Shown here: positions 43,373-51,922 of the stretch, piece by piece
Numbering within the stretch: the first letter of the stretch is position 1
Layout of the letters: the number at the start of each line of letters is the position of its first letter
NCBI GenBank assembly: GCA_016930085.1
Contig: JAFGHO010000008.1
Coordinates: 142,413 to 206,412 of the forward strand
Source: Spirochaetales bacterium
GTDB lineage: Bacteria; Spirochaetota; Spirochaetia; SZUA-6; JAFGRV01
DNA: 64,000 nucleotides
Direction of reading: 5' to 3'
Program-made: the position numbers and the translations under genes
The notes under the pieces: model-generated
Seen by the model: the letters and a program-made list of their open reading frames with translations, nothing else
What the model was told of the DNA's origin: nothing
Databases searched by the model: none

Positions 43373-45586
43373 TTATAATACCGGTAGGGCTGTCGGTATC
43401 GGTGTGGGCGGTGTGGTAACGCCCGGCGGTTCCGGTGTCGGTGTCGCAGGATCGGTCTCGTAGGATGCGGTTCCCGAAACAGGAATCACAAGCGGTTCGT
43501 CATCATAAGACGAATCGACCACGATGCCGTTTTCATACACACCTTCGGCCGCTGCTTCGAATGCGACTTTGATATTGAGGACGTCGAGGGGTTCAAGCGT
43601 CGCGGGAACGTCCGCCGTGATACCGAACGGATTTCCGGAAACTGTATCTTCCAGATAAATTTCAAAGATTTCGACCGTTTCCAGTGAATTGTTGGCGATG
43701 GTGATGGTCTTTATCAGTGTATCACCGATAAGCACACGTCCGAAATCAAGCGATTCCGGTATCGCTTCGAAGGAATCACCGATATAGATTTTTATCAACT
43801 CCCAGTACTCGTTGAATAACGGCGAGGAATAATCCTGGTAGTACGTTGAAAAGACAGGGCTTATTTCACCCCAACTCTTCTGTTTTCCGATCAGCTGAGT
43901 AAACAGATAAATGGTTTCGGCATCCCGGATAAGGTTCATATCGTTTCCCCTCAGATCCGCAATGGTTTTTTCGAACACTTCTGTTTTTTCCGTTCCGTTA
44001 TCCGGATCTTTATAGCTGATGGTAAGTTTGAAGGTTTCATCCGATGAGAGTTCGTCCGTTTCCAGCTGGAATCCTTCGAAAAAGTATTGTGTGGTATTGT
44101 AAGAAAAATTGATCGGTTGTACTTCAACGGGATCGGTTGAGGTCTCTTCTGCGGCGGTGATATCATGTTCGAGTACGGCCGGATAATCCATCCTGAACTG
44201 AACATCCTTTGCCGCGACCATAAGCAATGCGGCGAACCTGTCCTGAAAGGCTTTTTTAGCATCGGTCAGGGTGATGACAGAGAAATAGGCGCCTTTTCCC
44301 GCATCTGTCAGCTGCTGGAGAAACGCCTCCTGAAAGGCTTCGCTGATCCCCAGTCCGGAAAAATAAATTCCTTCCTGTCCATTTATGATCACGTGCTGGG
44401 CAATCACCTGAGGATCGATTTCCCCGGTATTTGCATAGGCGTCGGTAAGGATAACGACCCTGTTTGACTTCTCCGGGTCGTAGGTGGCAAGTGCCGCCTG
44501 ATATCCCTTGTCGACACCGTCTGCGAGATTCGTCGTTCCCGTCGGTGTGAGGGCATCGACAGCCGCGTTATAGGTACTTAAATCTTCTGGATATCGAAGG
44601 CCCTGCTGGGCGATTGCGGCCGTTGTTTCGAATGTCGCGATATTGATGACATCACCGTCCTTGAGTGAATTTGTCAGCGCGGTAAGGCCGTATTTCACGA
44701 TATCCATTCGGGTGTAGCGTTCAGTATCGACCTGGACGGCATAAGAACCCATGGAACCGGAGATATCGACAATTAATGTTAAAACGACATTCTTTCGCGT
44801 TTCCTTTGTGATCACGGGAGATCCAACATAGACGCCGAGTTTGTATTCCTTTTCGTAACCTTCCTTGAGCGATTCCCGTTCCCAGAGGCCCATGGATACA
44901 TCGAAGAGTCCGATATTCTCTGTCGTTTCAGGCGTGAAATCTTCATAATTCAAAAATTCCCACGGTCGCGCGAGTCCGGGATCGGGTATCACGCCATTAT
45001 TCAATTGATACTTTGCGAGTTCCACCCCTGCCGTACTCGCCGAATCATCGTAGGAAAAATAGAAAAAACTGGTTTCAGACGGATCCGGCGTCACTTCGGG
45101 CATCGGGGTTCCACCCGGTACCGGCGTAATGGTTGTCGGAGGGGATGTGACCGATGAAATGCTGGTTGTTGTGGCGCCGCTTCCTCCGGAGGTCGGCGCG
45201 GGAGATGCGGCCGGCAATGATGTCGCCGACGGTGGATTCGTTACGGTCGGCGGGTTGGTGACCGTCGGCGGGTTTGTAGTCGTCGGCGGGTTAGTGGCCG
45301 GCGGATTGGTTTGCGCGTCTGCCGGAAAATCGGCGATAAGTCCGACATAATACTGGGCGATCAGAAGGGCGTCCACGATATTGATCGAACCATCGGCATT
45401 CACATCGCTTGCTGCAAGATCGATTCCCGAAACAGACATCCCCACATAATATTGTGCGACCATAAGGGCGTCGACAATATTAATGTTATTGTCCGCATTC
45501 GCATCCCCGGTAAGCGTAAATCCCGATGCGGCGCAAAAAATAAAAATGGCCAGGGCACAGGCACTGAAAAGACTCACTTTTTTCAT
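43373..45586 (-). CDS. Secreted dockerin-linker-VWA protein
   Basis: A 737-residue secreted protein. The signal peptide ends near residue 23. A type I dockerin follows at 25-85 (GDANADNNINIVDALMVAQY and DVNADGSINIVDALLIAQYY). A Pro/Thr/Asn linker follows at about 92-170 (repeats such as TNPPTVTNPPT). The central VWA domain (~265-440) has the metal-ion adhesion site DISGSMG (274-280), NLADGVDKGY and VVILTDAYANTGE; the spacing and surrounding sequence resemble inter-alpha-trypsin-inhibitor/YfbK-type VWA proteins. A Hydin/ASPM-like beta domain (SLDFGRVLIGDTLIKTITIA) is near the C terminus. It would bind other proteins or surfaces while docked to a cohesin. Candidate sigma-54 promoter 45625-45640. 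Confidence 0.9.
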   Translation of the reverse strand: MKKVSLFSACALAIFIFCAASGFTLTGDANADNNINIVDALMVAQYYVGMSVSGIDLAASDVNADGSINIVDALLIAQYYVGLIADFPADAQTNPPATNPPTTTNPPTVTNPPTVTNPPSATSLPAASPAPTSGGSGATTTSISSVTSPPTTITPVPGGTPMPEVTPDPSETSFFYFSYDDSASTAGVELAKYQLNNGVIPDPGLARPWEFLNYEDFTPETTENIGLFDVSMGLWERESLKEGYEKEYKLGVYVGSPVITKETRKNVVLTLIVDISGSMGSYAVQVDTERYTRMDIVKYGLTALTNSLKDGDVINIATFETTAAIAQQGLRYPEDLSTYNAAVDALTPTGTTNLADGVDKGYQAALATYDPEKSNRVVILTDAYANTGEIDPQVIAQHVIINGQEGIYFSGLGISEAFQEAFLQQLTDAGKGAYFSVITLTDAKKAFQDRFAALLMVAAKDVQFRMDYPAVLEHDITAAEETSTDPVEVQPINFSYNTTQYFFEGFQLETDELSSDETFKLTISYKDPDNGTEKTEVFEKTIADLRGNDMNLIRDAETIYLFTQLIGKQKSWGEISPVFSTYYQDYSSPLFNEYWELIKIYIGDSFEAIPESLDFGRVLIGDTLIKTITIANNSLETVEIFEIYLEDTVSGNPFGITADVPATLEPLDVLNIKVAFEAAAEGVYENGIVVDSSYDDEPLVIPVSGTASYETDPATPTPEPPGVTTPPTPIPTALPVL

Positions 45587-45624
45587 ACTCTTTCTCCTTT
45601 CTTTTTCTCATATACTATCATATA

Positions 45625-45640
45625 AGCAAAAATAATGCCA
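45625..45640 (-). promoter_or_regulatory. Candidate sigma-54 promoter of the VWA-dockerin gene
   Basis: On the reverse strand the sequence is TGGCATTATTTTTGCT. It matches TGGCA of the -24 element and TTGCT of the -12 element with exact spacing; only the C and G after TGGCA differ from consensus. Transcription would start near 45613, leaving about 27 nt before the ATG at 45586, which carries an AAAGGAGA ribosome site. The flanking region is very AT-rich, which raises the chance of coincidence. Confidence 0.5.
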
Positions 45641-45815
45641 TGACCGAATTCCCACTATTTCTTTATGGAATAACCATATATTTTATATTTTTCTGAACAT
45701 TGCGTTGTATTAATGCAAATATAAAAGCATTTATGCACAATATATTGCATTTTTACAATAATGATTTAATTTTACCTGTTTATCCGGTATACGAATAGCG
45801 GTAGAACAGAGAAGG

Positions 45816-46316
45816 TTATTTGACGACTCCCCGGTCGCTTATATTGAGCAGCGTATTGCAATGCGGGCATCGAAACTCACCGAGTTTTTTGATCGTTATC
45901 TTTTTTTTACAGCCGGTGCAGGTCACGGTAATCGATTTATGGGTTTTCAGATCAATCTGTTTTATAAAATGAAGGAATCCCATGGTATCGATGACATTTT
46001 TGATATATGGATTGCAGTTAATAAAGAATATCTCTATTCCGTTAAATTTCGCTTTATTGATGACGTGTAGTAAGGAAGCGACAAACGAGGAACTGATATA
46101 TTTCACCATTTTGAGATCGAAAAATATGGTCGCAAGCTGTTTTTCATCGTCAAGCAGGGCCGTTATCGCCATATTGAAGAATTTTGTGTAAAAGGTTTCC
46201 ATTTCACCATTTATTGAAATGATTATTTCGTTATTTTTTTTATCAAGATAATGGCAATTAATTTTTGTTTCGAAATTCATTTTATTGAATTTATCAAAAT
46301 AAGACGGATTTCTCAC
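45816..46316 (-). CDS. STAS-domain protein with C-terminal zinc ribbon
   Basis: A 166-residue cytoplasmic protein. The N-terminal ~120 residues form a STAS/anti-sigma-antagonist-like fold (EIIISINGEMETFYTKFF, IFFDLKMVKYISSSFVASLL, GIEIFFINCNPYIKNVIDTM); the serine pair in YISSSFV corresponds to the region phosphorylated in SpoIIAA-type proteins. The C terminus has a four-Cys zinc ribbon (TVTCTGCKKKITIKK and GEFRCPHCNTLL). STAS plus ribbon is unusual and suggests a nucleic acid or protein-binding output. The start chosen is the GTG at 46316, with AAGGAG 8 nt upstream; a GTG at 46325 is too close to that site. Confidence 0.72.
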   Translation of the reverse strand: MRNPSYFDKFNKMNFETKINCHYLDKKNNEIIISINGEMETFYTKFFNMAITALLDDEKQLATIFFDLKMVKYISSSFVASLLHVINKAKFNGIEIFFINCNPYIKNVIDTMGFLHFIKQIDLKTHKSITVTCTGCKKKITIKKLGEFRCPHCNTLLNISDRGVVK

Positions 46317-46486
46317 CTGAAACACTCCTTCTGATCCTAGTTAACATTATATGCTTTTCGGAAAATTTATCCAGTAAAAATCCGCCGGTAAATGTTATTC
46401 TCCGAAAGGAACGGCTTTTATCGAACCATTCAGGAACCCTTCAATATCGGGTTCGCAGAAAATCCGTTACGGATTGACAGGGTGCT

Positions 46487-46515
46487 TTGATTTTTAACAA
46501 AAAAATATGTATAGT
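46487..46515 (+). promoter_or_regulatory. Promoter of the tyrosine-phosphatase-like gene
   Basis: TTGATT (46487-46492) and TATAGT (46510-46515) are separated by 17 nt. Transcription would begin near 46522, one base before the ATG at 46523, and no ribosome site lies between. The message may be leaderless from that ATG. Confidence 0.45.
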
Positions 46516-46522
46516 ATAGGCA

Positions 46523-46981
46523 ATGGCAACATATATTTTAAACAAACAGAAAGCGGCGGTCATAAAACTAAATCCGCAGGATTATAATGTCATGATTCGT
46601 ATCACAAACCCGAAAGACTATTTTATAACACTTGAAAACGAACATTGTTTCAGGGAAATAATGAGTCTGCGATTTTATGATATCGATGATGAAAGCAGCG
46701 GCCTTCATCTCTTCAATAAAGCACATCTCGAACTCATTATCGCGTTTTTCGAAAAACACAGGAATTGTACTAATATGGTGATCCACTGTGATGAAGGAAG
46801 AAGCAGGAGTGCCGGTGTTGCCGCGGGCTGGTTTCTGTTCAATGACAATAAATCGAGTGTCTACCGATTATATCACGATAATATACATTATCCCAATCGC
46901 AGGGTCGTCGAGCTTTTTTTTGAGTATTTCGGCGTGAAAAAAGAGCTTATCGACAAGTGGGAGCGGGATCTTTTCGGCTAA
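46523..46981 (+). CDS. Protein tyrosine / dual-specificity phosphatase-like protein
   Basis: A 152-residue small phosphatase. The active-site loop is VIHCDEGRSRSAGVAAGWF, matching H-C-x5-R with the nucleophilic Cys and phosphate-binding Arg. MSLRFYDIDDESS holds the general-acid region, with the Asp candidates of DIDDE. This resembles small predicted tyrosine phosphatases of bacteria and their mobile elements. The protein has no signal peptide. The first ATG probably gives a leaderless message; an ATG at 46592 with AGGA upstream would remove 23 residues but keep the active site. Confidence 0.82.
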   Translation: MATYILNKQKAAVIKLNPQDYNVMIRITNPKDYFITLENEHCFREIMSLRFYDIDDESSGLHLFNKAHLELIIAFFEKHRNCTNMVIHCDEGRSRSAGVAAGWFLFNDNKSSVYRLYHDNIHYPNRRVVELFFEYFGVKKELIDKWERDLFG

Positions 46982-47117
46982 ATGAAAAAAAACAGTCGTA
47001 GCGACTATTCTATACCGCACTGGCAACCTGGTACGTTTTCCATTTTTTCTCGTGAGTCAATGGAGGAGCCGACATCCCGATGATGAACTGACGGTTGCAT
47101 TAGCGTACGTGAGGTTT

Positions 47118-49103
47118 TTATTCGGCGGCTGGTTCCGCGATGACCGCATCTTCGGGATTCACGAAATCGAAAAATCCTTTTTTTTCTATCGTTCCTTCCG
47201 AGATCACCTCATCCGTGGCTGTTACTCTGAAACTGCCGACAACATCGTCATCGGTATACACCAATACCATATCCTTGTGATCGAGTCTCAGCGTCCCCTT
47301 TTTGACGATGATGAGCGTATCGTCCTTTTTTATACCGTGATAGGTTCCCAGATCGATTATTCCTTTATTGAACTTTCTTGCGAGGAGTGTTCCGTTCAAC
47401 GGAAGCGACGATTCGATCGTGTCCGCCGCGGCAAAAAGGGCCTGCTGAATTCGTTTATTTCCCGTTTTATAGACGTTGTATTCGTTCAGTTTCGAACCGA
47501 TCCGCGTGAGGTAAATGGTAAATACGATTTCGATGCTTCGCTCCCGTTCGGTGAAAGCGACGATGATAAAAAAATCCGATTTCAATTCGTTCGCCCCTCT
47601 GAACGCGGCTTCAAAAGAGTCGATTGCTTCTCCGTCATTCTTGACCTCGACGACGCGGAATCGGATGAGTTGATCCTTTAAATAACCCAGCATAACCCGA
47701 TCGCCGTATGGATGAATCAGTCTGTTTTTGTGCGGAATCGTATAGAGGGCGAACGAAAAACTATTCTGCTTGACTGCATACTGGTCAAAAAGTGTTTTCG
47801 TATCTTCCTCTCCTGAAATGCCGATTCCTCCCGTTATAGCACGAAGTTCGGGAAGCCACCGGTAGGAGACACTGTCGTAGAGATTCATCAGGTGCAGATC
47901 GTATTCATCGAGAACTTCCCTGTTTTTTGTTTTATAATCATCTTTTAATACCTTCAATTCCATCAGATATTTTATCGGAAACCCCATTTTTTTATAAATC
48001 CGGGCATACGCGTACCGGGCAGTCTCCCAGTCATAATCCAGCCGCAGGCTTCTCCTGTATTCGACAAGTGCGCTTGTAAGATAGCTTTTTTCTTCAAGAA
48101 GCTTTCCTTCGTTATAATGGTACCGTGCGAGATTTTTTCTCATGGTGTTCTGTATGCCAAGGTGACGAAAAGCGTAATGTTCCGCAGCCATCCTCGAAAT
48201 CTCGTCATCGTAACGTATCCCTAACGCCGCGGCATAGTTGTTGATGGCTTCCTCATACATTCCCGATTCCGCGTAAAACAATCCAAGACAATATCTGGCA
48301 AAATGGAGTTCATCCTGGTCTTCGGAAGCGAGTGTCTGTCGCATCAGCATTATCGCCTCCTGTAATGAATTACGTTTGAAATAGACAATGGCAAGGAGTT
48401 GTTTCGCTTCGTTATAGCCTGATTTGAGTGCGATTGCCGTCTTGAGGTGATATTCCGCACGTTTGTCATTGAAAAACTCGAGATAATGTTTCCCCATTAT
48501 ATAATGAACGTCCGGCTCATTTGAGTGATATTTTACGGCAAGCTCGAGATATGCCAGCGCGGTATCTTCTTCACCCATTTCCTCATACAGTGCAGCAAGG
48601 TGCAGCAAGGCCACTTTGTTTCGAGGAGAAAACGACAATGTTTCGAGATACCTTTTTGCCGCTTCACGGGTTTTCCCGTTTGCGATATCGATTTCCGCAA
48701 GACCGAATCGTGCTTCGATATTGTTCGGTTCCTTTCCGAGCACGTATTCGAACCGTTCCCGCGCCCGATCGAATTCCTTTAATCCCGTATAAATCATTCC
48801 TTCGAGATTGTAGAGTTCGAGATCGGTTTTATCGTATTTTTTCGCATCCCCCGTATAGCGTAACGCCTCCTGATATTCACCAAGATAATAATAACATTCG
48901 GCGAGTCCCTTTATCGGCGCTACATAGTCGGGATTTATGTCGAGGGACGCTTTATAGAGTTCGATTGCGCGGTAAAACGCTTCCTGTATCTGCGCGATTC
49001 TGCCTTGTTCATAGAGTGAGACCGCTTTGTTTTTTGCGCAGCATGGTGATACGGGAACGCATACAATAAGGATGACAAGCGTGCATCTGACGATCGCGGC
49101 CAT
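47118..49103 (-). CDS. Secreted TPR-repeat protein
   Basis: A ~661-residue protein. The N terminus (MAAIVRCTLVILIVCVPVSP) is a good signal peptide. At least nine TPR units cover about 30-430, e.g. VAPIKGLAECYYYLGEYQEA, LYNLEGMIYTGLKEFDRARE and ALLHLAALYEEMGEEDTALA. The last ~200 residues form a beta/alpha domain of unknown family (LLARKFNKGIIDLGTYHGIK). It should reside in the periplasm or on the outer membrane as a scaffold. A promoter-like pair lies at 49143-49171, so the start at 49103 is preferred; starts at 49136, 49154 and 49196 are also open. Confidence 0.7.
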   Translation of the reverse strand: MAAIVRCTLVILIVCVPVSPCCAKNKAVSLYEQGRIAQIQEAFYRAIELYKASLDINPDYVAPIKGLAECYYYLGEYQEALRYTGDAKKYDKTDLELYNLEGMIYTGLKEFDRARERFEYVLGKEPNNIEARFGLAEIDIANGKTREAAKRYLETLSFSPRNKVALLHLAALYEEMGEEDTALAYLELAVKYHSNEPDVHYIMGKHYLEFFNDKRAEYHLKTAIALKSGYNEAKQLLAIVYFKRNSLQEAIMLMRQTLASEDQDELHFARYCLGLFYAESGMYEEAINNYAAALGIRYDDEISRMAAEHYAFRHLGIQNTMRKNLARYHYNEGKLLEEKSYLTSALVEYRRSLRLDYDWETARYAYARIYKKMGFPIKYLMELKVLKDDYKTKNREVLDEYDLHLMNLYDSVSYRWLPELRAITGGIGISGEEDTKTLFDQYAVKQNSFSFALYTIPHKNRLIHPYGDRVMLGYLKDQLIRFRVVEVKNDGEAIDSFEAAFRGANELKSDFFIIVAFTERERSIEIVFTIYLTRIGSKLNEYNVYKTGNKRIQQALFAAADTIESSLPLNGTLLARKFNKGIIDLGTYHGIKKDDTLIIVKKGTLRLDHKDMVLVYTDDDVVGSFRVTATDEVISEGTIEKKGFFDFVNPEDAVIAEPAAE

Positions 49104-49142
49104 GAGAGATTTTTGATAAAGGCAGACGACACTCATATCAGC

Positions 49143-49171
49143 ATGATATGCCATGTCGTTATCGAGGTCAA
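49143..49171 (-). promoter_or_regulatory. Promoter of the secreted TPR gene
   Basis: Reverse-strand TTGACC (49166-49171) and TATCAT (49143-49148) with a 17-nt spacer. The predicted start of transcription is near 49136, so initiation codons upstream of that point would not be on the message. Confidence 0.5.
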
Positions 49172-49256
49172 GTACCCGCGGTAATTTAAAGCACATCGCT
49201 TAATTTCAATCACCGTCCGGCCTAATACGGAACGCATGAGAGTTATTGTATCGCTT

Positions 49257-50249
49257 CTATTTCGCTTCGGCCGAATCTTCATCCACCATGAGCGACGAGA
49301 CATCAACAGCCTCGAAATTAACCGCGGTAACGCTGCGTAATTCCCTGAGGATATCGTTGTTCCATCGTTCATCGGGAGCACCCGATATAAAAACCGAACT
49401 GCCGTTGTCCGCAAGGATCATTCCGTATGTTTTCAGCGCCTGAAGAATCACCTTCACTTCTCTTGAGAAGCCGGTAACGTCGTAGCCGGACTTCAAGCGA
49501 AACCGTTGTCCCATGGGCGGATACGCTTCGTTCGTGATCGATGAAGCGTAATGCCGCGCGGGCCAGACATACTTTTTCTGCGTCTGGCTGACGGTAAAAC
49601 GAAGGGCATGTTTGATTTCACCGGAAGCCACTTCATCATATCGAACAAGTCCGGGGAATATGGGGAGTCCCGCCGCATCTGCCGAAGTCCATCCGGCCGG
49701 CCTGAGATCGTTCGATTTCAAATCGAAACAGACCCCCGAATCGGCGTCCCACCTGTTCCCTTCCCTGTCCGGAAACGCCCGATATAACTCGTAGAGGACG
49801 CACCGATCGGTATCGATCGCGATGACATGGCGATCGCCGTCACCCTCATCCCCGCCCTCGACCGGTGCCGACAACGGAATCGGAAAAGGACCCGCATCGC
49901 TCTCTGCACCATATGCGGTATAATTGATGGTGACAGAAGGCTGTAAGGCGTTTACTGTTATAAAGGGTATGCCGATCGGGGCACCCAGATACGTTCCTGA
50001 GCCGAAATCCGGATGGAGGTATTTTTCCGTCCCGATCGACACGATATATTCGTCCGAATGGAGGTTGACGGGAAGATCGTCGACCGGTGTGTTCCATATA
50101 TTGTTTGCGGGGAAGACGGGACATCCTTCGATGTCGGGGCCTTCGCCGATATTTCCCCTTCCCACCGTATCCTCGGATATATTACATGAAAGGTGTGCAG
50201 AAAGTATCATTACGATAATTATGAAAGGCAGGTATTGCGTTATTTTCAT
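49257..50249 (-). CDS. Uncharacterised conserved lipoprotein
   Basis: A 330-residue protein. The ATG at 50249 (GAGGAAAACGGGCA upstream) opens a lipoprotein signal, PFIIIVMILSAHLSC. The mature part contains well-conserved-looking runs: FPANNIWNTPVDDLPVNLHS, ESDAGPFPIPLSAPVEGG, DRHVIAIDTDRCVLYELYRA, RPAGWTSADAAGLPIFPGLV, HALRFTVSQTQKKYVWPARH and LKTYGMILADNGSSVFISG. I recognise this as a family of secreted hypothetical proteins seen in several phyla, without a known function. The repeated His, Asp and Trp residues in conserved runs (HALRFT, WPARH, DADSG) suggest a binding or catalytic pocket. Nothing else in the sequence supports a reaction. Confidence 0.7.
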   Translation of the reverse strand: MKITQYLPFIIIVMILSAHLSCNISEDTVGRGNIGEGPDIEGCPVFPANNIWNTPVDDLPVNLHSDEYIVSIGTEKYLHPDFGSGTYLGAPIGIPFITVNALQPSVTINYTAYGAESDAGPFPIPLSAPVEGGDEGDGDRHVIAIDTDRCVLYELYRAFPDREGNRWDADSGVCFDLKSNDLRPAGWTSADAAGLPIFPGLVRYDEVASGEIKHALRFTVSQTQKKYVWPARHYASSITNEAYPPMGQRFRLKSGYDVTGFSREVKVILQALKTYGMILADNGSSVFISGAPDERWNNDILRELRSVTAVNFEAVDVSSLMVDEDSAEAK

Positions 50250-50357
50250 TGCCCGTTTTCCTCTTTTTTTTATAGCATCTTTATTTTGAAAAGTCAAATA
50301 AAATATGGACACGGGTTGAAAGAGGTAACGGCCGTATTGTTACGGAAATATGAACGC

Positions 50358-50834
50358 TTAATCCCTTGTAACCATCATTCGCAATGCGTTCTTTGCCAAT
50401 CCATTGTGGGGAAAATCTCCAAGTACTTTTTTATATGTTTGAATCGATTCTTCCGTTCGCCCGAGCCGTGCCAGACAGAACGCCTTGTTCAAAAGTGCCT
50501 CTTCCGTAAAAGATGTTTTTGAAGCACTCAGCAGGGTGAAGAAACGATAACGGTCGATCCACCCGTATGTTTTAAAGAAAATATAACTTTGCTCGAAACA
50601 GAAAAGCGCCTCTTCCCACTTTCCTTTTTTGATAAAGGAAATACCTTTTCTGTGGTAATGGGGAATACGATATTTAAGAATGATCACGAGAACGACAAAT
50701 AATCCTGTCGTAATAAAAACGATATAGTAGGAATTGATTTGAGAAAACCCGAGCATCAATAATATCAATATTATGATTTGTACGACGATTGCGACGACGT
50801 GAGTCTGTTTTATGGTCGGTATATGAGAAGACAT
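50358..50834 (-). CDS. Membrane protein with C-terminal TPR-like repeats
   Basis: A 158-residue protein. The ATG at 50834 has a strong GGAGGCCGA ribosome site; a start further upstream would be unsupported. Two adjacent membrane helices at about 13-55 (VVAIVVQIIILILLMLGFS and YYIVFITTGLFVVLVIIL) form a hairpin. The C-terminal soluble part has TPR-type helix pairs (RKGISFIKKGKWEEALFCFE and LLNKAFCLARLGRTEESIQT). Both ends and the TPR should face the cytoplasm. It is a single gene with no obvious operon partner. Function unknown. Confidence 0.7.
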   Translation of the reverse strand: MSSHIPTIKQTHVVAIVVQIIILILLMLGFSQINSYYIVFITTGLFVVLVIILKYRIPHYHRKGISFIKKGKWEEALFCFEQSYIFFKTYGWIDRYRFFTLLSASKTSFTEEALLNKAFCLARLGRTEESIQTYKKVLGDFPHNGLAKNALRMMVTRD

Positions 50835-51064
50835 TCGGCCTCCAAACAATTGCGATCGCTCCATCATAATATGCCGTTGTTGACTTACCGGTTTCGCTAC
50901 CACTATTGTAAACAATACCACGTGAGGCCTCCGATTTCAATTTTTTACATTAAAATGAGATCTTGATTTCTTTTTGTGTACTTTATTCACATTGTCCGGC
51001 AGGAAATTATCGAAATGACACTGAGAAATAGCGGGGTTTACATCGATTGTGGGGTTTTCGAGAC

Positions 51065-51877
51065 TTATGATTTATTATTCCCGTTCTCTCCCTTGTTTTT
51101 ATTGCCATTGGTGACAATTTTCACGGTCGATATTTTATGACCGCTTATGTCCTGTATGATGAAATCGTTGTTCTCAAAGGTGACCTTCTCGTATTTTACG
51201 GGTATTTTACCGAAAAGATCGAAAACAAACCCCCCGAGAGTATCGAAATCGTCTGTCGGAAGGGTCATATTCAATTTCTCGTTCAGATCTTCGAGATTCA
51301 CCCGGGCATCGCAGAGGTAAATACCCTCACCGATCTTCAATACTTCTTCCGTCTCATTGTCGAACTCGTCCTGTATATCTCCGACTATTTCCTCGATGAT
51401 ATCCTCGAGGCAGACGATTCCGGACGTGCCGCCGAATTCGTCAACGACGATTGCGATATGGGCCTTTCTGCGTTTCATCTCACGCAGAAGTGAGTTCAGT
51501 TTTTTACTTTCCGGGACAAAATACGCCTTTCTCATGATCGTCTTGATATCGATCCCGTATTCATCGCCCTTTACCAGAAAACGTAAAAGATCCTTTACAT
51601 GGAGAATTCCAACGACATTATCGATAGTCGTATCGTAAACCGGAATCCGTGAATGCCTGCTTTCCGCCACCATTTCCAGCAACTCCTTCTCCGTTGTCTC
51701 AATCGATAGAAAGACCACATCGATTCGCGGTACCATGATCTCCCTTACCGATGTATCCGAAAGTTCGACAATACCTCGTATCATGTCTTTCTTTTCCCTG
51801 TCGAGATTTTTCAGGTCATTTTCCTCATCATCCGTCCGTTTCCCGAAAAACCTTTTTAAAAATCCCTTCTTTTTCAA
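51065..51877 (-). CDS. CorC/HlyC-type CBS-domain protein
   Basis: A 270-residue cytoplasmic protein of the magnesium/cobalt efflux-related CorC family. Two CBS domains span about 45-165: VREIMVPRIDVVFLSIETTE, SRIPVYDTTIDNVVGILHVK, MRKAYFVPESKKLNSLLREM and HIAIVVDEFGGTSGIVCLED. A C-terminal CorC_HlyC domain follows (~185-260, EEVLKIGEGIYLCDARVNLE, LPTDDFDTLGGFVFDLFGKI). The membrane DUF21 domain of larger relatives is absent. It starts with TTG after GGGGAGGAAGACA. ybeY lies immediately upstream (a ~45 nt gap), an order often seen in bacteria. Confidence 0.9.
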   Translation of the reverse strand: MKKKGFLKRFFGKRTDDEENDLKNLDREKKDMIRGIVELSDTSVREIMVPRIDVVFLSIETTEKELLEMVAESRHSRIPVYDTTIDNVVGILHVKDLLRFLVKGDEYGIDIKTIMRKAYFVPESKKLNSLLREMKRRKAHIAIVVDEFGGTSGIVCLEDIIEEIVGDIQDEFDNETEEVLKIGEGIYLCDARVNLEDLNEKLNMTLPTDDFDTLGGFVFDLFGKIPVKYEKVTFENNDFIIQDISGHKISTVKIVTNGNKNKGENGNNKS

Positions 51878-51922
51878 TGTCTTCCTCCCCTGTTTGTCTG
51901 AGGATAAGGGTTGAACCTCAGT

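Noticed and set aside
44165..45350. Glycine/valine-rich open frames opposite the VWA-dockerin gene
   Set aside because: They are antisense readings of the Pro/Thr linker and VWA coding sequence and have no ribosome sites.
45690..45780. AT-rich stretch with repeated ATGCA/TGCAT words near the VWA gene promoter
   Set aside because: The repeats are irregular in spacing and length, so they do not qualify as iterons or a replication origin.
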